Source of the DNA: Pseudooceanicola nitratireducens
Lineage (GTDB): Bacteria; Pseudomonadota; Alphaproteobacteria; Rhodobacterales; Rhodobacteraceae
NCBI RefSeq assembly: GCF_900109195.1
Contig: NZ_FNZG01000003.1
Coordinates: 124,001-188,000, forward strand
Reading direction: 5' to 3'
Length of the DNA stretch: 64,000 nucleotides
The notes beneath the pieces were generated by a model. The model was given only the letters and a program-made list of their open reading frames with translations. It did no database searches and was not told the origin of the DNA. Below, piece by piece: positions 50,770 to 59,677 of the stretch. How positions within the stretch are numbered: position 1 is the stretch's first letter; every line of letters starts with the position of its first letter. The position numbers and the translations under genes were made by a program.

Positions 50770-51291
50770 CTAGCCGACGATCAGCTGCTTGATCTGCAGG
50801 GCCTCGTGTTCCAGCGCAGTCAGGCGGTAATGCACCACGTCGCCGATGGTGACGATGCCCGCGACGCGGTCGCCGTCCAGCACCGGCATGTGGCGGAACC
50901 GCCCCGAGGTCATGCGCTTCAGCACCGTCACCAGCGGATCCGAAGGCGAACAGGTCTCGACCTTGCGGGTCATCACGTCCTCGACCTTCTGGGGCAGCGT
51001 CGTACCCGGGGTCTCGGCCAGTTTGCGCACGATGTCGCGTTCCGAGAGGATTCCCAGAAGCGCCCCGGTCTGATCGGTGACCAGAAGCGCGCCGATATGG
51101 TGGTCGCGCAGGGCGATGACGGCGTCATGCAGGGACTGCTGCGGGCGAATCGCATGCACCGTCCCGTCCTTCTGATCGAGGATGCTTTGCACGATGGCGT
51201 TCATCTCGGCGGTGTTGGTCTGGGCCGTCTGGCTATGGCTCCGGGCGTCCTCGTCGTCCTTGCGCAGATGCGGGCGGTAAGATTCAACCAT
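50770..51291 (-). CDS. CBS-domain protein
   Basis: A 173-residue protein with two CBS motifs. Seen: an initial charged stretch (MVESYRPHLRKDDEDARS), then IVQSILDQKDGTVHAIRPQQSLHDAVIALRDHHIGALLVTD and SERDIVRKLAE. A second motif contains VEDVMTRKVETCSPSDPLVTVLKRMTSGRFRHMPVLDGDRVAGIVTIGDVV. Such stand-alone pairs bind adenine nucleotides and regulate partner proteins. The N-terminus holds no other domain. Its start codon region overlaps the start of a divergent small frame. Confidence 0.9.
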   Translation of the reverse strand: MVESYRPHLRKDDEDARSHSQTAQTNTAEMNAIVQSILDQKDGTVHAIRPQQSLHDAVIALRDHHIGALLVTDQTGALLGILSERDIVRKLAETPGTTLPQKVEDVMTRKVETCSPSDPLVTVLKRMTSGRFRHMPVLDGDRVAGIVTIGDVVHYRLTALEHEALQIKQLIVG

Positions 51292-51559
51292 GTCGGGCTC
51301 CTTGCTTGTCGGCTCAAAGTGGGTCGTGATACACAGTCTAAACCCCAAACCGATCCAGGTGGTTCAGATTTTTTTCCAAGATATCAGCCTGACACCGGCC
51401 GTGGCCCTGGTGCTTTTCGTGATCGCCTGCCTGTCGGGCTATGGCTACAGACGTGTCTGGAAGGCCGAGGGGCCGCGCTGGCAGCTGTGGGCCTACGGGC
51501 TTGTGGCGGCTGGGACCTTGCTGACGCTCGGGTTCGTGCCGATGGCTGTGCCGGGGTGA
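51290..51559 (+). CDS. Small membrane protein of unknown function
   Basis: Up to 89 residues with two likely helices (TPAVALVLFVIACLSGYGY and LWAYGLVAAGTLLTLGFVPM) separated by a basic loop (RRVWKAEGPRW). The first ATG overlaps the divergent CBS start, and none of the alternatives (GTG 51326, GTG 51359) has a good ribosome site, so the N-terminus is uncertain. No family recognised. Confidence 0.45.
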   Translation: MSGSLLVGSKWVVIHSLNPKPIQVVQIFFQDISLTPAVALVLFVIACLSGYGYRRVWKAEGPRWQLWAYGLVAAGTLLTLGFVPMAVPG

Positions 51560-51625
51560 TCAGGCTTCTCTAAAGCTGTAAACTAAATCGAATGGCTTGA
51601 CCGCAGGCAGTGCCTAAAGGCGGTT

Positions 51626-51743
51626 GAACCGTCTCGCCTCCCTTAGAGATCTTCACGTAGGGCAGCGCCGTCCCGCGGGGTGGCGCAAAAGCGCCGCCCC
51701 AGGGGGGCGGGACGGCGCTGCCCGGCGTAAACGCCGGGCGGGA
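51626..51743 (+). repeat. Structured intergenic repeat element, copy B
   Basis: 34-nt leader at 51626-51659, then a perfect 17-bp stem GGGCAGCGCCGTCCCGC (51660-51676) with its complement at 51707-51723. An internal GGGGTGGCGC-AAAA-GCGCCGCCCC hairpin and a closing CCCGGCG-TAAA-CGCCGGG hairpin (51721-51738) follow. The last three bases of the long stem are shared with the closing hairpin. It lies between convergent gene ends. Confidence 0.85.
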
Positions 51744-51807
51744 CATCTGTTCTATGTTGGCGCAGAGAATGTCGGGGCGGCCAAGGCCAACTCCCCACCC
51801 TCAAAAA

Positions 51808-51836
51808 CAAAAGGGCCCGCAGAACGGACCCTTTTC
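51808..51836 (-). terminator. Intrinsic terminator of nqrM
   Basis: Minus strand AAAAGGG-t-CCG / CGG-g-CCCTTTT with a five-base loop, then GTTTTTG, 20 bases after the nqrM stop. Confidence 0.75.
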
Positions 51837-51857
51837 AAACCCTACCCGGGGAAACCC

Positions 51858-52100
51858 TCAGGCCTGCGCGCGGCGCTCGGCCTCTTCCAGCATCTTGCGG
51901 GCCCGGGGGCAGGCAAGACGTTCGCGCAGCGGGCTGTCGGGGTCGATTTCCTTCTTGCAGACCAGGCACTGGTCCGCGTCGCCGATCGCGTTCAAACCGC
52001 CACAGCTGCCCTTGATCCGACGTCCCGAAAAGATCACGCCGACGGCCATGCCCAGCATGACCAGCGACAGAAGAACGAAAGACAGAACAACGGTATCCAT
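51858..52100 (-). CDS. nqrM: Na+-NQR maturation protein NqrM
   Basis: An 80-residue membrane-anchored protein. Seen: one N-terminal helix (VVLSFVLLSLVMLGMAVGVIF), then RIKGSCGGLNAIG and DADQCLVCKKE. Cys33, Cys45, Cys48 and Cys64 follow the pattern of the NqrM (DUF539) family. In Vibrio this protein is needed to deliver iron to the NqrD/NqrE iron centre. It follows apbE by 12 bases, and both face away from nqrABCDEF. Confidence 0.92.
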   Translation of the reverse strand: MDTVVLSFVLLSLVMLGMAVGVIFSGRRIKGSCGGLNAIGDADQCLVCKKEIDPDSPLRERLACPRARKMLEEAERRAQA

Positions 52101-52112
52101 GGGATCAGATCC

Positions 52113-53141
52113 TTACGCGGTGGCCTGCAGCGCCGCATAGCGGCTGCTTTGGGCCGTGACGAATGCGTCCCCTGCGCGGTCGATGAAGACAACGGCCAGG
52201 TCGTTCGCCTCGGCGATTTCCAGCCCGCGCTCGCGGCCCAGGACCAGCATCGCGGTCGCCCAGGCATCCGCCAGCATCGCGTCTTCGGTCAGCACCGTCG
52301 CCGAGACCGTATCATGCAAGATGGGGCGGCCCCTCGCGGGATCAATGATGTGCGAATAGCGCTGGCCCGCATCTTCGAAGAAATTGCGGTAGTCGCCCGA
52401 GGTCGCCATGCCCAGACCCGAGACGTTCACGACGTCATACAGGCCGCGTTGACCGGCAACCGGGGTTTCGATCCCGATCTGCCAGGACATGCCCTCGGGG
52501 TTCAGGCCGGCGGTGTAAAGATCGCCACCGATTTCGACCATGAAATCCTTCAGGCCATGGGCGCGCAGCGTGTCCGCCACGCGGTCCACACCATAGCCCT
52601 TGCCGATTGCGGCCAGGTAGATGCCCGCACCCGGTGCGGTCTTGGTCAGCGTATCGCCCGAAATCGCCAGCACGTCGGACTGACCGGCGCGGGTCATGGC
52701 GTCTGCAATATCGGCATCTGCCGGAATATGAGGCATCGCGCCATCGGCACCAAAGCCCCAGAGGTCGATCAGCGGGCCCACGGTGACGTCAAAACGGCCG
52801 TCAGAGGCCTGGTGCACCGACTGCGCGCCGGCCATCACATGCGCAAGCGCAGGCGACAGGCGCTGCGCCTCGCCGGTGGCGGCGGCGTTGATTCGGGAAA
52901 TCTCGGACCCGGCGTTCCAGTTCGACATCTGGGTGTCGACCTCGGCCAGGGCCGCGTCGATCGCGCCCTGCAGCGCGTCACGGTCCAGTTTCTGACCCGA
53001 GGACACGGCCACGACATTGTAGCGCGTCCCCATGGTATCCCCCGAGAACTTCAGGATTTCCTGGCCCGGCTTGCAGGCTGCCAGCGCAGCAGTCGTCATG
53101 ATCAGGAATGATCGCCGCGTAAACTTCATGGTCCCAGACAC
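52113..53141 (-). CDS. apbE: FAD:protein FMN transferase
   Basis: A 342-residue lipoprotein that attaches FMN to Thr in SGAT motifs, here surely of NqrB and NqrC. Seen: a Tat-like motif TRRSFL then a lipobox LAAC ending at Cys23, the catalytic-core motifs GTRYNVVA, VDRVADTLRAHGLKDFMVEIGGD (near residue 175), and the SGDYRNFFED / SHIIDP pair. The start is a GTG at 53141 with GGAGG eight bases upstream; an internal ATG four codons later is less well placed. It is divergent from nqrA. Confidence 0.93.
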   Translation of the reverse strand: MSGTMKFTRRSFLIMTTAALAACKPGQEILKFSGDTMGTRYNVVAVSSGQKLDRDALQGAIDAALAEVDTQMSNWNAGSEISRINAAATGEAQRLSPALAHVMAGAQSVHQASDGRFDVTVGPLIDLWGFGADGAMPHIPADADIADAMTRAGQSDVLAISGDTLTKTAPGAGIYLAAIGKGYGVDRVADTLRAHGLKDFMVEIGGDLYTAGLNPEGMSWQIGIETPVAGQRGLYDVVNVSGLGMATSGDYRNFFEDAGQRYSHIIDPARGRPILHDTVSATVLTEDAMLADAWATAMLVLGRERGLEIAEANDLAVVFIDRAGDAFVTAQSSRYAALQATA

Positions 53142-53317
53142 TGCGCTGTCCTCCGTCTATATTGTCACGCCCCATGGCGCAGGTGGTGCATATGGCCTTC
53201 GCCAAAAACCCGCAACCAGTCGAGGCGCAAAAAAAGAACGAAAAAACATGTTTCAGACGGTTTTGTTTGCTGGCGCGGCATTGCATAAGGTGCCGAAAAA
53301 ATCTGGTGGCGACCCAA
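53142..53317. promoter_or_regulatory. Divergent promoter region of the NQR module
   Basis: 176 bases between GTG starts of apbE and nqrA, AT-richer than neighbours, with an A-rich stretch near 53230-53250. No confident promoter box seen; it must drive both operons. Confidence 0.5.
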
Positions 53318-54661
53318 GTGCAAGAATTCTCTCTTCGTAAAGGTCTCGATTTGCCGATCGCGGGCTCCGTGGACGGCGGGACGATAGAAACGCCGGCCGT
53401 AGCAACGGTCGGGATCCTCGGGGCTGACTATATCGGCCTGAAACCACGCCTCGCTGTGCAGGAGGGCGATGTCATCGCCGCCGGTGCACCGGTGCTGGCC
53501 CACAAGGACAATCCGGAGGCGGTGATCGCCTCTCCGGTGTCGGGCCGGATCAAGGCAATCAACCGCGGTGCGCGGCGCAAGCTGATCTCGGTCGAGATCG
53601 AGGTGGACGACAGCGCCGCCCCGGCCGTCGACTTCTCTGGCGTTGGCGATGCGGCCACGACTGACGGTCTGGTCGAACGGCTGTGCGCGGCGGGTCTGTG
53701 GACCTCGTTCCGGACGCGTCCCTATTCCAAGGTGCCGCTGGCAACCGACCGCCCTGCCGCGATCTACGTCAACACCATGGACACCGAGCCGCTGGCCGCC
53801 GATCCCGCCCCCCTCATCGCCGACGCGGCCGAGGCCTTCACCCGTGGCCTTCAGGCGATCACCCTGCTGACCGAGGGCACCACCTATCTGTGTCAGGCGC
53901 GCGGGGCGACGATCCCCGGCGGCGACATCGACGGCGTGACGCCGGTGGCCTTCTCGGGTCCGCATCCCGCCGGCCTGCCCGGCACCCACATGCATTTCCT
54001 GGAACCGCCGCGCACGGACAAGATCGTCTGGACCATCGGCTTTCAGGACGTCATCGCCATTGGCCGCCTGCTGCTGACCGGCACGCTGGACATGACCCGC
54101 GTGATCGCCGTGACCGGCCCGCTGGCCGCAGCACCGCGCCTGGTGCGCGTCCCTGCCGGTGCCTCGCTGAGCGAGATCTGCGCAGGGGACAATCCCCAGG
54201 GTGTGCCGATGCGCATGATCTCAGGCTCGGTCCTGTCGGGCCGCGCCGGGGACGGTGTCGACGCCTACCTGGGCCGCTACGCCCGCCAGATCACGCTGAT
54301 GGAAGAAGACCACAAGCAGATCCCGCTTGGCTGGATCCGTCCCATGGCGTCGAAATACGCGGTTCAGCCGGTGCTTGGCTCGGCGCTGTCGTCCAAGCTG
54401 CACAAGCTGACCACGAACCTGAACGGCGGCCGCCGCGCCATGGTGCCGACCGGCACCTTCGAGACGCTGATGCCGCAGGACTTCCTGCCCACGCAGCTGC
54501 TGCGGTCGCTTCTGGTGATGGACACCGATCAGGCCCAGGCGCTTGGCGCGCTGGAACTGGACGAAGAAGACCTTGGCCTGGTCGGCTTTGCCTGCCCGGC
54601 GAAATATGAATATGGCCTCGCCCTGCGCGAAAGCCTGACCAAGATCGAAAGAGAGGGCTGA
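53318..54661 (+). CDS. nqrA: Na+-translocating NADH:quinone reductase subunit A
   Basis: A 447-residue cytoplasmic subunit of the NQR complex, near the quinone site. Seen: EFSLRKGLDLPIAG from the start, LKPRLAVQEGDVIAAGAPVL, SPVSGRIKAINRG (a biotinyl-lipoyl-like fold), and FSGPHPAGLPGTHMHFLEPP. The start is a GTG at 53318 with GGTGG about eight bases upstream; this gives the usual length, while the upstream open frame is in the promoter region. It is first of the nqrABCDEF operon and divergent from apbE. Confidence 0.95.
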   Translation: MQEFSLRKGLDLPIAGSVDGGTIETPAVATVGILGADYIGLKPRLAVQEGDVIAAGAPVLAHKDNPEAVIASPVSGRIKAINRGARRKLISVEIEVDDSAAPAVDFSGVGDAATTDGLVERLCAAGLWTSFRTRPYSKVPLATDRPAAIYVNTMDTEPLAADPAPLIADAAEAFTRGLQAITLLTEGTTYLCQARGATIPGGDIDGVTPVAFSGPHPAGLPGTHMHFLEPPRTDKIVWTIGFQDVIAIGRLLLTGTLDMTRVIAVTGPLAAAPRLVRVPAGASLSEICAGDNPQGVPMRMISGSVLSGRAGDGVDAYLGRYARQITLMEEDHKQIPLGWIRPMASKYAVQPVLGSALSSKLHKLTTNLNGGRRAMVPTGTFETLMPQDFLPTQLLRSLLVMDTDQAQALGALELDEEDLGLVGFACPAKYEYGLALRESLTKIEREG

Positions 54662-54664
54662 GCC

Positions 54665-55864
54665 ATGGGTTTGCGCAGCTTCTTCGACAGGATCGAACCC
54701 AGCTTTGAAAAGGGCGGAAAGTACGAAAAGTTCTTCCCCCTTTACGAGATGGTCGAAAGCTTCCTGTACACGCCGAAGACCGTGACCACCGCCGCGCCGC
54801 ATGCGCGGTCCTACATCGACATGAAGCGGATCATGACCTACGTCGTTCTGGCGACGGTCCCCTGTATCCTCTTTGCGCTGTATAACACCGGCCTGCAGAC
54901 CAACATGGCAATCGCCGAATATGGTGCGTCGGGCTGGCGTGCCGCGGTGATCGACGCGCTTGGCATCGGCTTCAACGCCGCCAACCCGCTGGCCAACATG
55001 GCCCACGGTCTGCTGTATTTCCTGCCGATCTACATCGTCACCCTGGTCGCCGGCGGCATCTGGGAGGTGCTTTTTGCCACCATCCGCCGCCACGAGGTGA
55101 ACGAGGGCTTCCTGGTCTCCTCAATGCTTTACACGCTGATCCTGCCGGCCTCGACGCCGCTGTGGCAGGTTGCGCTTGGCATTTCCTTCGGGGTGGTCAT
55201 CGGCAAGGAAGTCTTTGGCGGCACCGGCAAGAACTTCCTCAACCCCGCGCTTGTGGGCCGGGCGTTCCTGTACTTTGCCTATCCCGCCTATATGTCCGGC
55301 GACACGATCTGGACCCCGGTTGACGGCTTTTCCGGCGCGACCGCGCTGGCCGTGACCGCATCGGAGGGCCCTGCCGCCCTGCCCGACTATGGCATCACCT
55401 GGATGGACGCCTTCGTCGGCACGATCCAGGGGTCCATGGGCGAAACCTCGACCATCGCCTGTCTGCTGGGCCTGGTGTTCCTGCTGGCCACGCGCATCGC
55501 CAACTACCGTATGGTGGTGGGCTGCCTGGCGGGCATGATCGCGTTTTCGTCGCTGCTGAACTGGATCGGATCCGACAGCAACCCGGCCTTCGCGACGCCC
55601 TGGTACTGGCACCTGGTCATCGGCGGCTATGCCTTCGGCCTGGTCTTCATGGTGACCGAACCCGTGTCGGGTTCGCACACCAACCTGGGCCGCTACATCT
55701 ATGGCGCGCTAATCGGCTTCATGGTCGTGATGATCCGCGTCATCAACCCCGCATTCCCCGAAGGCATGATGCTGGCCATCCTCTTCGGCAACGTCTTTGC
55801 ACCGCTGATCGACTATTTCGTCGTCCAGGCCAATATCCGTCGGAGGGCGCGCCGCAATGTCTGA
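54665..55864 (+). CDS. nqrB: Na+-translocating NADH:quinone reductase subunit B
   Basis: A 399-residue membrane subunit with about ten helices, carrying covalent FMN and riboflavin. Seen: RSYIDMKRIMTYVVLATVPC at the N-terminus, GISFGVVIGKEVFGGTGKNFLNPAL, and DGFSGATALAV, where Thr226 of SGAT is the expected FMN attachment site. It starts four bases after nqrA. Its 3' end overlaps nqrC by eight bases. ApbE encoded nearby is the presumed flavin transferase. Confidence 0.97.
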   Translation: MGLRSFFDRIEPSFEKGGKYEKFFPLYEMVESFLYTPKTVTTAAPHARSYIDMKRIMTYVVLATVPCILFALYNTGLQTNMAIAEYGASGWRAAVIDALGIGFNAANPLANMAHGLLYFLPIYIVTLVAGGIWEVLFATIRRHEVNEGFLVSSMLYTLILPASTPLWQVALGISFGVVIGKEVFGGTGKNFLNPALVGRAFLYFAYPAYMSGDTIWTPVDGFSGATALAVTASEGPAALPDYGITWMDAFVGTIQGSMGETSTIACLLGLVFLLATRIANYRMVVGCLAGMIAFSSLLNWIGSDSNPAFATPWYWHLVIGGYAFGLVFMVTEPVSGSHTNLGRYIYGALIGFMVVMIRVINPAFPEGMMLAILFGNVFAPLIDYFVVQANIRRRARRNV

Positions 55865-56702
55865 TCCGCAAGAGCAAACCACCGCCAACAAGGGCCCGAT
55901 CCGTCGGTTCCTGGATACCCCGCCGGACAATGTCGCCAAGACCGTGACCGTGGCCCTGGGACTGTGCCTTGTGGCATCCATGGTCGTGTCGGCCGCCGCC
56001 GTGTCCCTGCGCCCGCTGCAGGAACAGAACGCCGCGCTGGACAAGCAGGTGAACATCGTACAGGTCGCCGGTCTTTACGAAGACGGGATCGACGTGGCGC
56101 AGGCCTTCACCTCGTTCGAGCCGCATGTGCTTGAACTGGCCACCGGCGACTTTGCCGACGGCACCGAGGTCGAAGGCCAGGTCCTGGATCCGATGACCTT
56201 TGACGACCGCGCCGCAGCGGCGGACCTGACCCTGTCGGCCCCGCTGACCGACGACCCGGCCAGCATCCGCCGTCAGGCGAACTATGTCACCGTCTACCTG
56301 CTGCGCAACGACGACGGCAGCTTGGACAAGGTGATCCTGCCGGTCTACGGCTATGGCCTGTGGTCCACGCTGTATGGCTTCATCGCGGTCGAAGAGGACG
56401 GCAACACCATCTACGGGCTGCAGTTCTATGAACACGCCGAGACCCCCGGCCTGGGTGCCGAGGTCGACAACCCGCGCTGGAAAGCGCTGTGGCGGGACAA
56501 GAAGCTGCGCACCGACGAAGGCGAAGGCGATCTGGCCATCACCGTGGCCAAGGTGCCGCCTGCTGCGGGTCGCGAATATTTCGTCGACGCGCTTTCGGGG
56601 GCCACCCTGACGTCGCGCGGGGTCGACAACCTTGTCCGCTTCTGGATGAGCGACCGCGGCTTCGAACCCTTCCTTGAACGAGTAAGAGCGGGAGAGATCT
56701 GA
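55857..56702 (+). CDS. nqrC: Na+-translocating NADH:quinone reductase subunit C
   Basis: A 281-residue subunit with one N-terminal helix ([21 protein letters not shown]) and a periplasmic FMN domain. Seen: [34 protein letters not shown], and [15 protein letters not shown], where the Thr of SGAT near residue 250 is the covalent FMN site. The overlap with nqrB and one-base overlap with nqrD show tight coupling. Confidence 0.97.
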   Translation: MSDPQEQTTANKGPIRRFLDTPPDNVAKTVTVALGLCLVASMVVSAAAVSLRPLQEQNAALDKQVNIVQVAGLYEDGIDVAQAFTSFEPHVLELATGDFADGTEVEGQVLDPMTFDDRAAAADLTLSAPLTDDPASIRRQANYVTVYLLRNDDGSLDKVILPVYGYGLWSTLYGFIAVEEDGNTIYGLQFYEHAETPGLGAEVDNPRWKALWRDKKLRTDEGEGDLAITVAKVPPAAGREYFVDALSGATLTSRGVDNLVRFWMSDRGFEPFLERVRAGEI

Positions 56703-57355
56703 TGGCACAGACCTACCGGACCATGCTGGTCGACCCGATGGTCGACAACAATCCGATCACCCTTCAGGTGCTGGGCGTCTGTTCGGCACTGGCTGTGACC
56801 TCGTCGCTGCAGGTGGCGGCCGTGATGGCACTGGCCGTGACCCTGGTGACCGGCTTTTCGTCGATGTTCATCTCGGCCATCCGCAGCCAGATCCCCAGTT
56901 CGATCCGGATCATCGTGCAGATGATCATCATCGCATCGCTGGTGATCGTGGTGGACCAGGTTCTCAAGGCCTATGCCTACGAGATCTCGAAGACCCTGTC
57001 GGTCTTTGTCGGCCTGATCATCACCAACTGTATCGTGATGGGCCGCGCCGAAGCCTTCGCCATGAAGAACCCGCCCTTCGCCTCCTTTGTCGACGGTGTC
57101 GGCAACGGCCTGGGCTATGGGCTGATCCTGATGCTGGTCGGCTTCATCCGCGAACTCTTCGGCTCGGGCTCTTTGTTCGGGATCACCATCCTGGAAACCG
57201 TGAACAACGGCGGCTGGTACGTGCCCAATGGCCTGCTGCTTCTGCCGCCCTCGGCCTTCTTCGTGATCGGTCTGCTGATCTGGGGCTTCCGCTCCTGGAA
57301 ACCCGAACAGGTCGAAGACCGTGAATACCGCATCCAGACCGTAGAGGCCCACTGA
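56702..57355 (+). CDS. nqrD: Na+-translocating NADH:quinone reductase subunit D
   Basis: A 217-residue, six-helix membrane subunit. Seen: [20 protein letters not shown] at the start, and [19 protein letters not shown], with the conserved Cys that helps form the intramembrane iron-sulfur centre shared with NqrE. It ends [19 protein letters not shown]. It overlaps nqrC and nqrE by one base each. NqrM is the presumed supplier of its iron. Confidence 0.97.
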   Translation: MAQTYRTMLVDPMVDNNPITLQVLGVCSALAVTSSLQVAAVMALAVTLVTGFSSMFISAIRSQIPSSIRIIVQMIIIASLVIVVDQVLKAYAYEISKTLSVFVGLIITNCIVMGRAEAFAMKNPPFASFVDGVGNGLGYGLILMLVGFIRELFGSGSLFGITILETVNNGGWYVPNGLLLLPPSAFFVIGLLIWGFRSWKPEQVEDREYRIQTVEAH

Positions 57356-57963
57356 TGGAAGAGCTTCTTTCCCTTGCCGTAAAGGCCATCTTTGTCGAGA
57401 ACATGGCCCTGGCCTTCTTCCTGGGCATGTGTACCTTCCTGGCCGTGTCCAAGAAGATCGCCACCGCGATCGGCCTTGGCATCTCGGTCACGCTGGTGCA
57501 GGCGATCACCGTTCCGGCCAACAACCTGATCCTGACCTACCTGCTTGCCCCCGGCGCGCTTGCCTGGGCGGGCTTCCCGGACGTGGACCTGACCTTCCTT
57601 GGCCTGATCTCCTATATCGGGGTGATCGCGGCCATGGTGCAGATCCTGGAAATGATCCTCGATAAGTACTTCCCGCCGCTTTACAACGCGCTTGGCGTCT
57701 TCCTGCCCCTGATCACGGTGAACTGCGCCATCCTTGGCGGGTCGCTGTTCATGGTGGAACGGGACTACAACTTTGCAGAAAGCACCGTCTACGGCATCTC
57801 TTCGGGCCTGGGCTGGGCGCTGGCGATCACCGCCATGGCCGGCGTGCGCGAAAAGCTGAAGTATTCCGACATTCCCGACGGTCTGCAGGGCCTGGGCATC
57901 ACCTTCATCAGCGCCGGTCTGATGGCGATGGCCTTCATGTCCTTCTCTGGCGTGAAACTCTAA
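57355..57963 (+). CDS. nqrE: Na+-translocating NADH:quinone reductase subunit E
   Basis: A 202-residue paralogue of NqrD with six helices in inverted topology. Seen: [21 protein letters not shown] and [19 protein letters not shown], with the conserved Cys pair that completes the iron site with NqrD, and the final [20 protein letters not shown]. It is 12 bases upstream of nqrF. Confidence 0.97.
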   Translation: MEELLSLAVKAIFVENMALAFFLGMCTFLAVSKKIATAIGLGISVTLVQAITVPANNLILTYLLAPGALAWAGFPDVDLTFLGLISYIGVIAAMVQILEMILDKYFPPLYNALGVFLPLITVNCAILGGSLFMVERDYNFAESTVYGISSGLGWALAITAMAGVREKLKYSDIPDGLQGLGITFISAGLMAMAFMSFSGVKL

Positions 57964-57975
57964 GAGGCAGAAAAG

Positions 57976-59199
57976 ATGGATACTTTCGCACTGGGCGTGC
58001 TTCTCTTTTCTCTGATCGTCATCGCATTGGTGACGATCATCATGGTGGCGCGGTCGCGGCTTGTCTCGACCGGGAACGTCAACATCACCATCAACGGCGA
58101 ACGCACCATTTCCGTCCCCGCGGGCGGCAAGCTGCTGCAGACGCTGGCGGCGGAAAAACTGTTCGTGCCTTCCGCCTGTGGCGGCGGCGGCACCTGTGCC
58201 CAGTGCCGCGTGCGCATCCACGAAGGCGGCGGGTCGATCCTGCCGACCGAGGAATCCCACATCACCAAGCGTGAGGCCGCCTGCGGCGACCGCCTGTCCT
58301 GTCAGGTCGCGGTCAAGCAGGACATGCAGGTCGAAGTTCCCGAAGAGGTCTTCGGCGTGAAGAAGTGGGAATGCACCGTGCGCTCGAACGAGAACGTGGC
58401 GACCTTCATCAAGGCGCTGGTTCTGGAACTGCCCGAGGGCGAGGACGTGAACTTCCGCGCCGGCGGCTACATCCAGATCGAGGCCCCGGCCCACAAGGTC
58501 GCCTATACCGACTTCGACGTCGAAGAGGAGTACCGGGAGGACTGGGACAAGTTCAAGATCTGGGACAATGTCTCGACCTGCGACGAGCCGGTGGAACGCG
58601 CCTACTCCATGGCGAACTACCCCGACGAAAAGGGCATCATCATGCTCAACGTGCGGATCGCCACGCCCCCGCCGGGGTCGCAGGGCATCCCCCCGGGTCT
58701 GATGTCGTCCTACATCTTCAACCTCAAGCCCGGCGACAAGGTCACCATTTCCGGTCCCTTCGGCGAATTCTTCGCCCGCGACACCAAGAAGGAAATGGTC
58801 TTCATCGGCGGCGGTGCCGGCATGGCGCCCATGCGGTCGCATATCTTCGACCAGCTCAAGCGGCTTGAGAACCGCGACCGGAAGATCAGCTTCTGGTACG
58901 GCGCGCGGTCGAAACGCGAGATGTTCTTTGTCGAGGATTTCGACCAGCTGGCCGAGGAGTTCGACAACTTCGAATGGCACGTCGCGCTGTCCGACGCCCT
59001 GCCCGACGACGAATGGACCGGCTACACCGGCTTCATTCACAACGTCCTGTTCGAGGAATATCTGAAAAACCACCCGAACCCCGAGGATTGCGAGTTCTAC
59101 ATGTGTGGCCCGCCGATCATGAACCAGTCGGTGATCAACATGCTGCTCGACCTTGGTGTCGACCGCGAGGACATCATGCTAGATGACTTCGGCGGCTGA
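57976..59199 (+). CDS. nqrF: Na+-translocating NADH:quinone reductase subunit F
   Basis: A 407-residue NADH-oxidising subunit. Seen in order: an N-terminal helix ([18 protein letters not shown]), a ferredoxin domain with [2Fe-2S] ligands Cys68, Cys74, Cys77 and Cys109, and a ferredoxin reductase-like FAD domain with [11 protein letters not shown] near 210. An NADH domain follows with [15 protein letters not shown] near 275 and the end [14 protein letters not shown]. Last gene of the operon, followed by a terminator. Confidence 0.97.
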   Translation: MDTFALGVLLFSLIVIALVTIIMVARSRLVSTGNVNITINGERTISVPAGGKLLQTLAAEKLFVPSACGGGGTCAQCRVRIHEGGGSILPTEESHITKREAACGDRLSCQVAVKQDMQVEVPEEVFGVKKWECTVRSNENVATFIKALVLELPEGEDVNFRAGGYIQIEAPAHKVAYTDFDVEEEYREDWDKFKIWDNVSTCDEPVERAYSMANYPDEKGIIMLNVRIATPPPGSQGIPPGLMSSYIFNLKPGDKVTISGPFGEFFARDTKKEMVFIGGGAGMAPMRSHIFDQLKRLENRDRKISFWYGARSKREMFFVEDFDQLAEEFDNFEWHVALSDALPDDEWTGYTGFIHNVLFEEYLKNHPNPEDCEFYMCGPPIMNQSVINMLLDLGVDREDIMLDDFGG

Positions 59200-59218
59200 T
59201 CGGCCCGGATTGAATTGG

Positions 59219-59251
59219 AAACGCCCCTGCAGCTTGCTGCGGGGGCGTTTT
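59219..59251 (+). terminator. Intrinsic terminator of the nqr operon
   Basis: AAACGCCCC / GGGGCGTTT with an inner GCAG-CTTG-CTGC stem and a T run, 20 bases after the nqrF stop. Confidence 0.9.
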
Positions 59252-59370
59252 GCTTTGGGGGTGCTGGGATGGGGTGAGGCCTGACCGCCTTCAACAACGG
59301 CCAAGTTCCGTTCAAAGCCCGTGAGTATGGACACCATAGGGTGTTGCCCCTCAGTTGCTTATCTCGCTCA

Positions 59371-59488
59371 AAACCGGCCAAGCTACGTCCGAGATCAACA
59401 TCAAGGGGAGCGCCGTCCCGCGGGGTGGCGCAATAGCGCCGCCCCAGGGGGGCGGGTCGGCGCTGCCCGGCGTTTCCGCCGGGCGGGA
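59371..59488 (+). repeat. Structured intergenic repeat element, copy C
   Basis: 34-nt leader at 59371-59404, left arm GGGAGCGCCGTCCCGC (59406-59421) pairing with 59452-59468. An internal GGGGTGGCGC-AATA-GCGCCGCCCC hairpin and a closing CCCGGCG-TTTC-CGCCGGG hairpin (59466-59483) are present. Nearly identical to copy B apart from loop changes and one lost base. It lies in the 478-bp gap between nqrF and the siderophore-interacting protein gene, where nothing else was found. Confidence 0.85.
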
Positions 59489-59677
59489 CCTAAATCATAG
59501 TTCAGCGAAAACGATCGCTTGTGACCCTCTTTGCCCCCCGCGCACACCGATTGTTCATCCCCGGGGACTGGCCCTGCCCCCCCGATGCGCATAAGTTCCA
59601 CCCACGCCCAGCCATTCCGACCCATCCACGGGTCAGGCCTCAGCCAGGACGTTTCACACACCAGGAAAGGTCGCCCC

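Noticed and set aside
57115-59073. A 652-codon minus-strand frame over nqrE/nqrF
   Set aside because: Histidine- and charge-rich nonsense typical of antisense in GC-rich genes.
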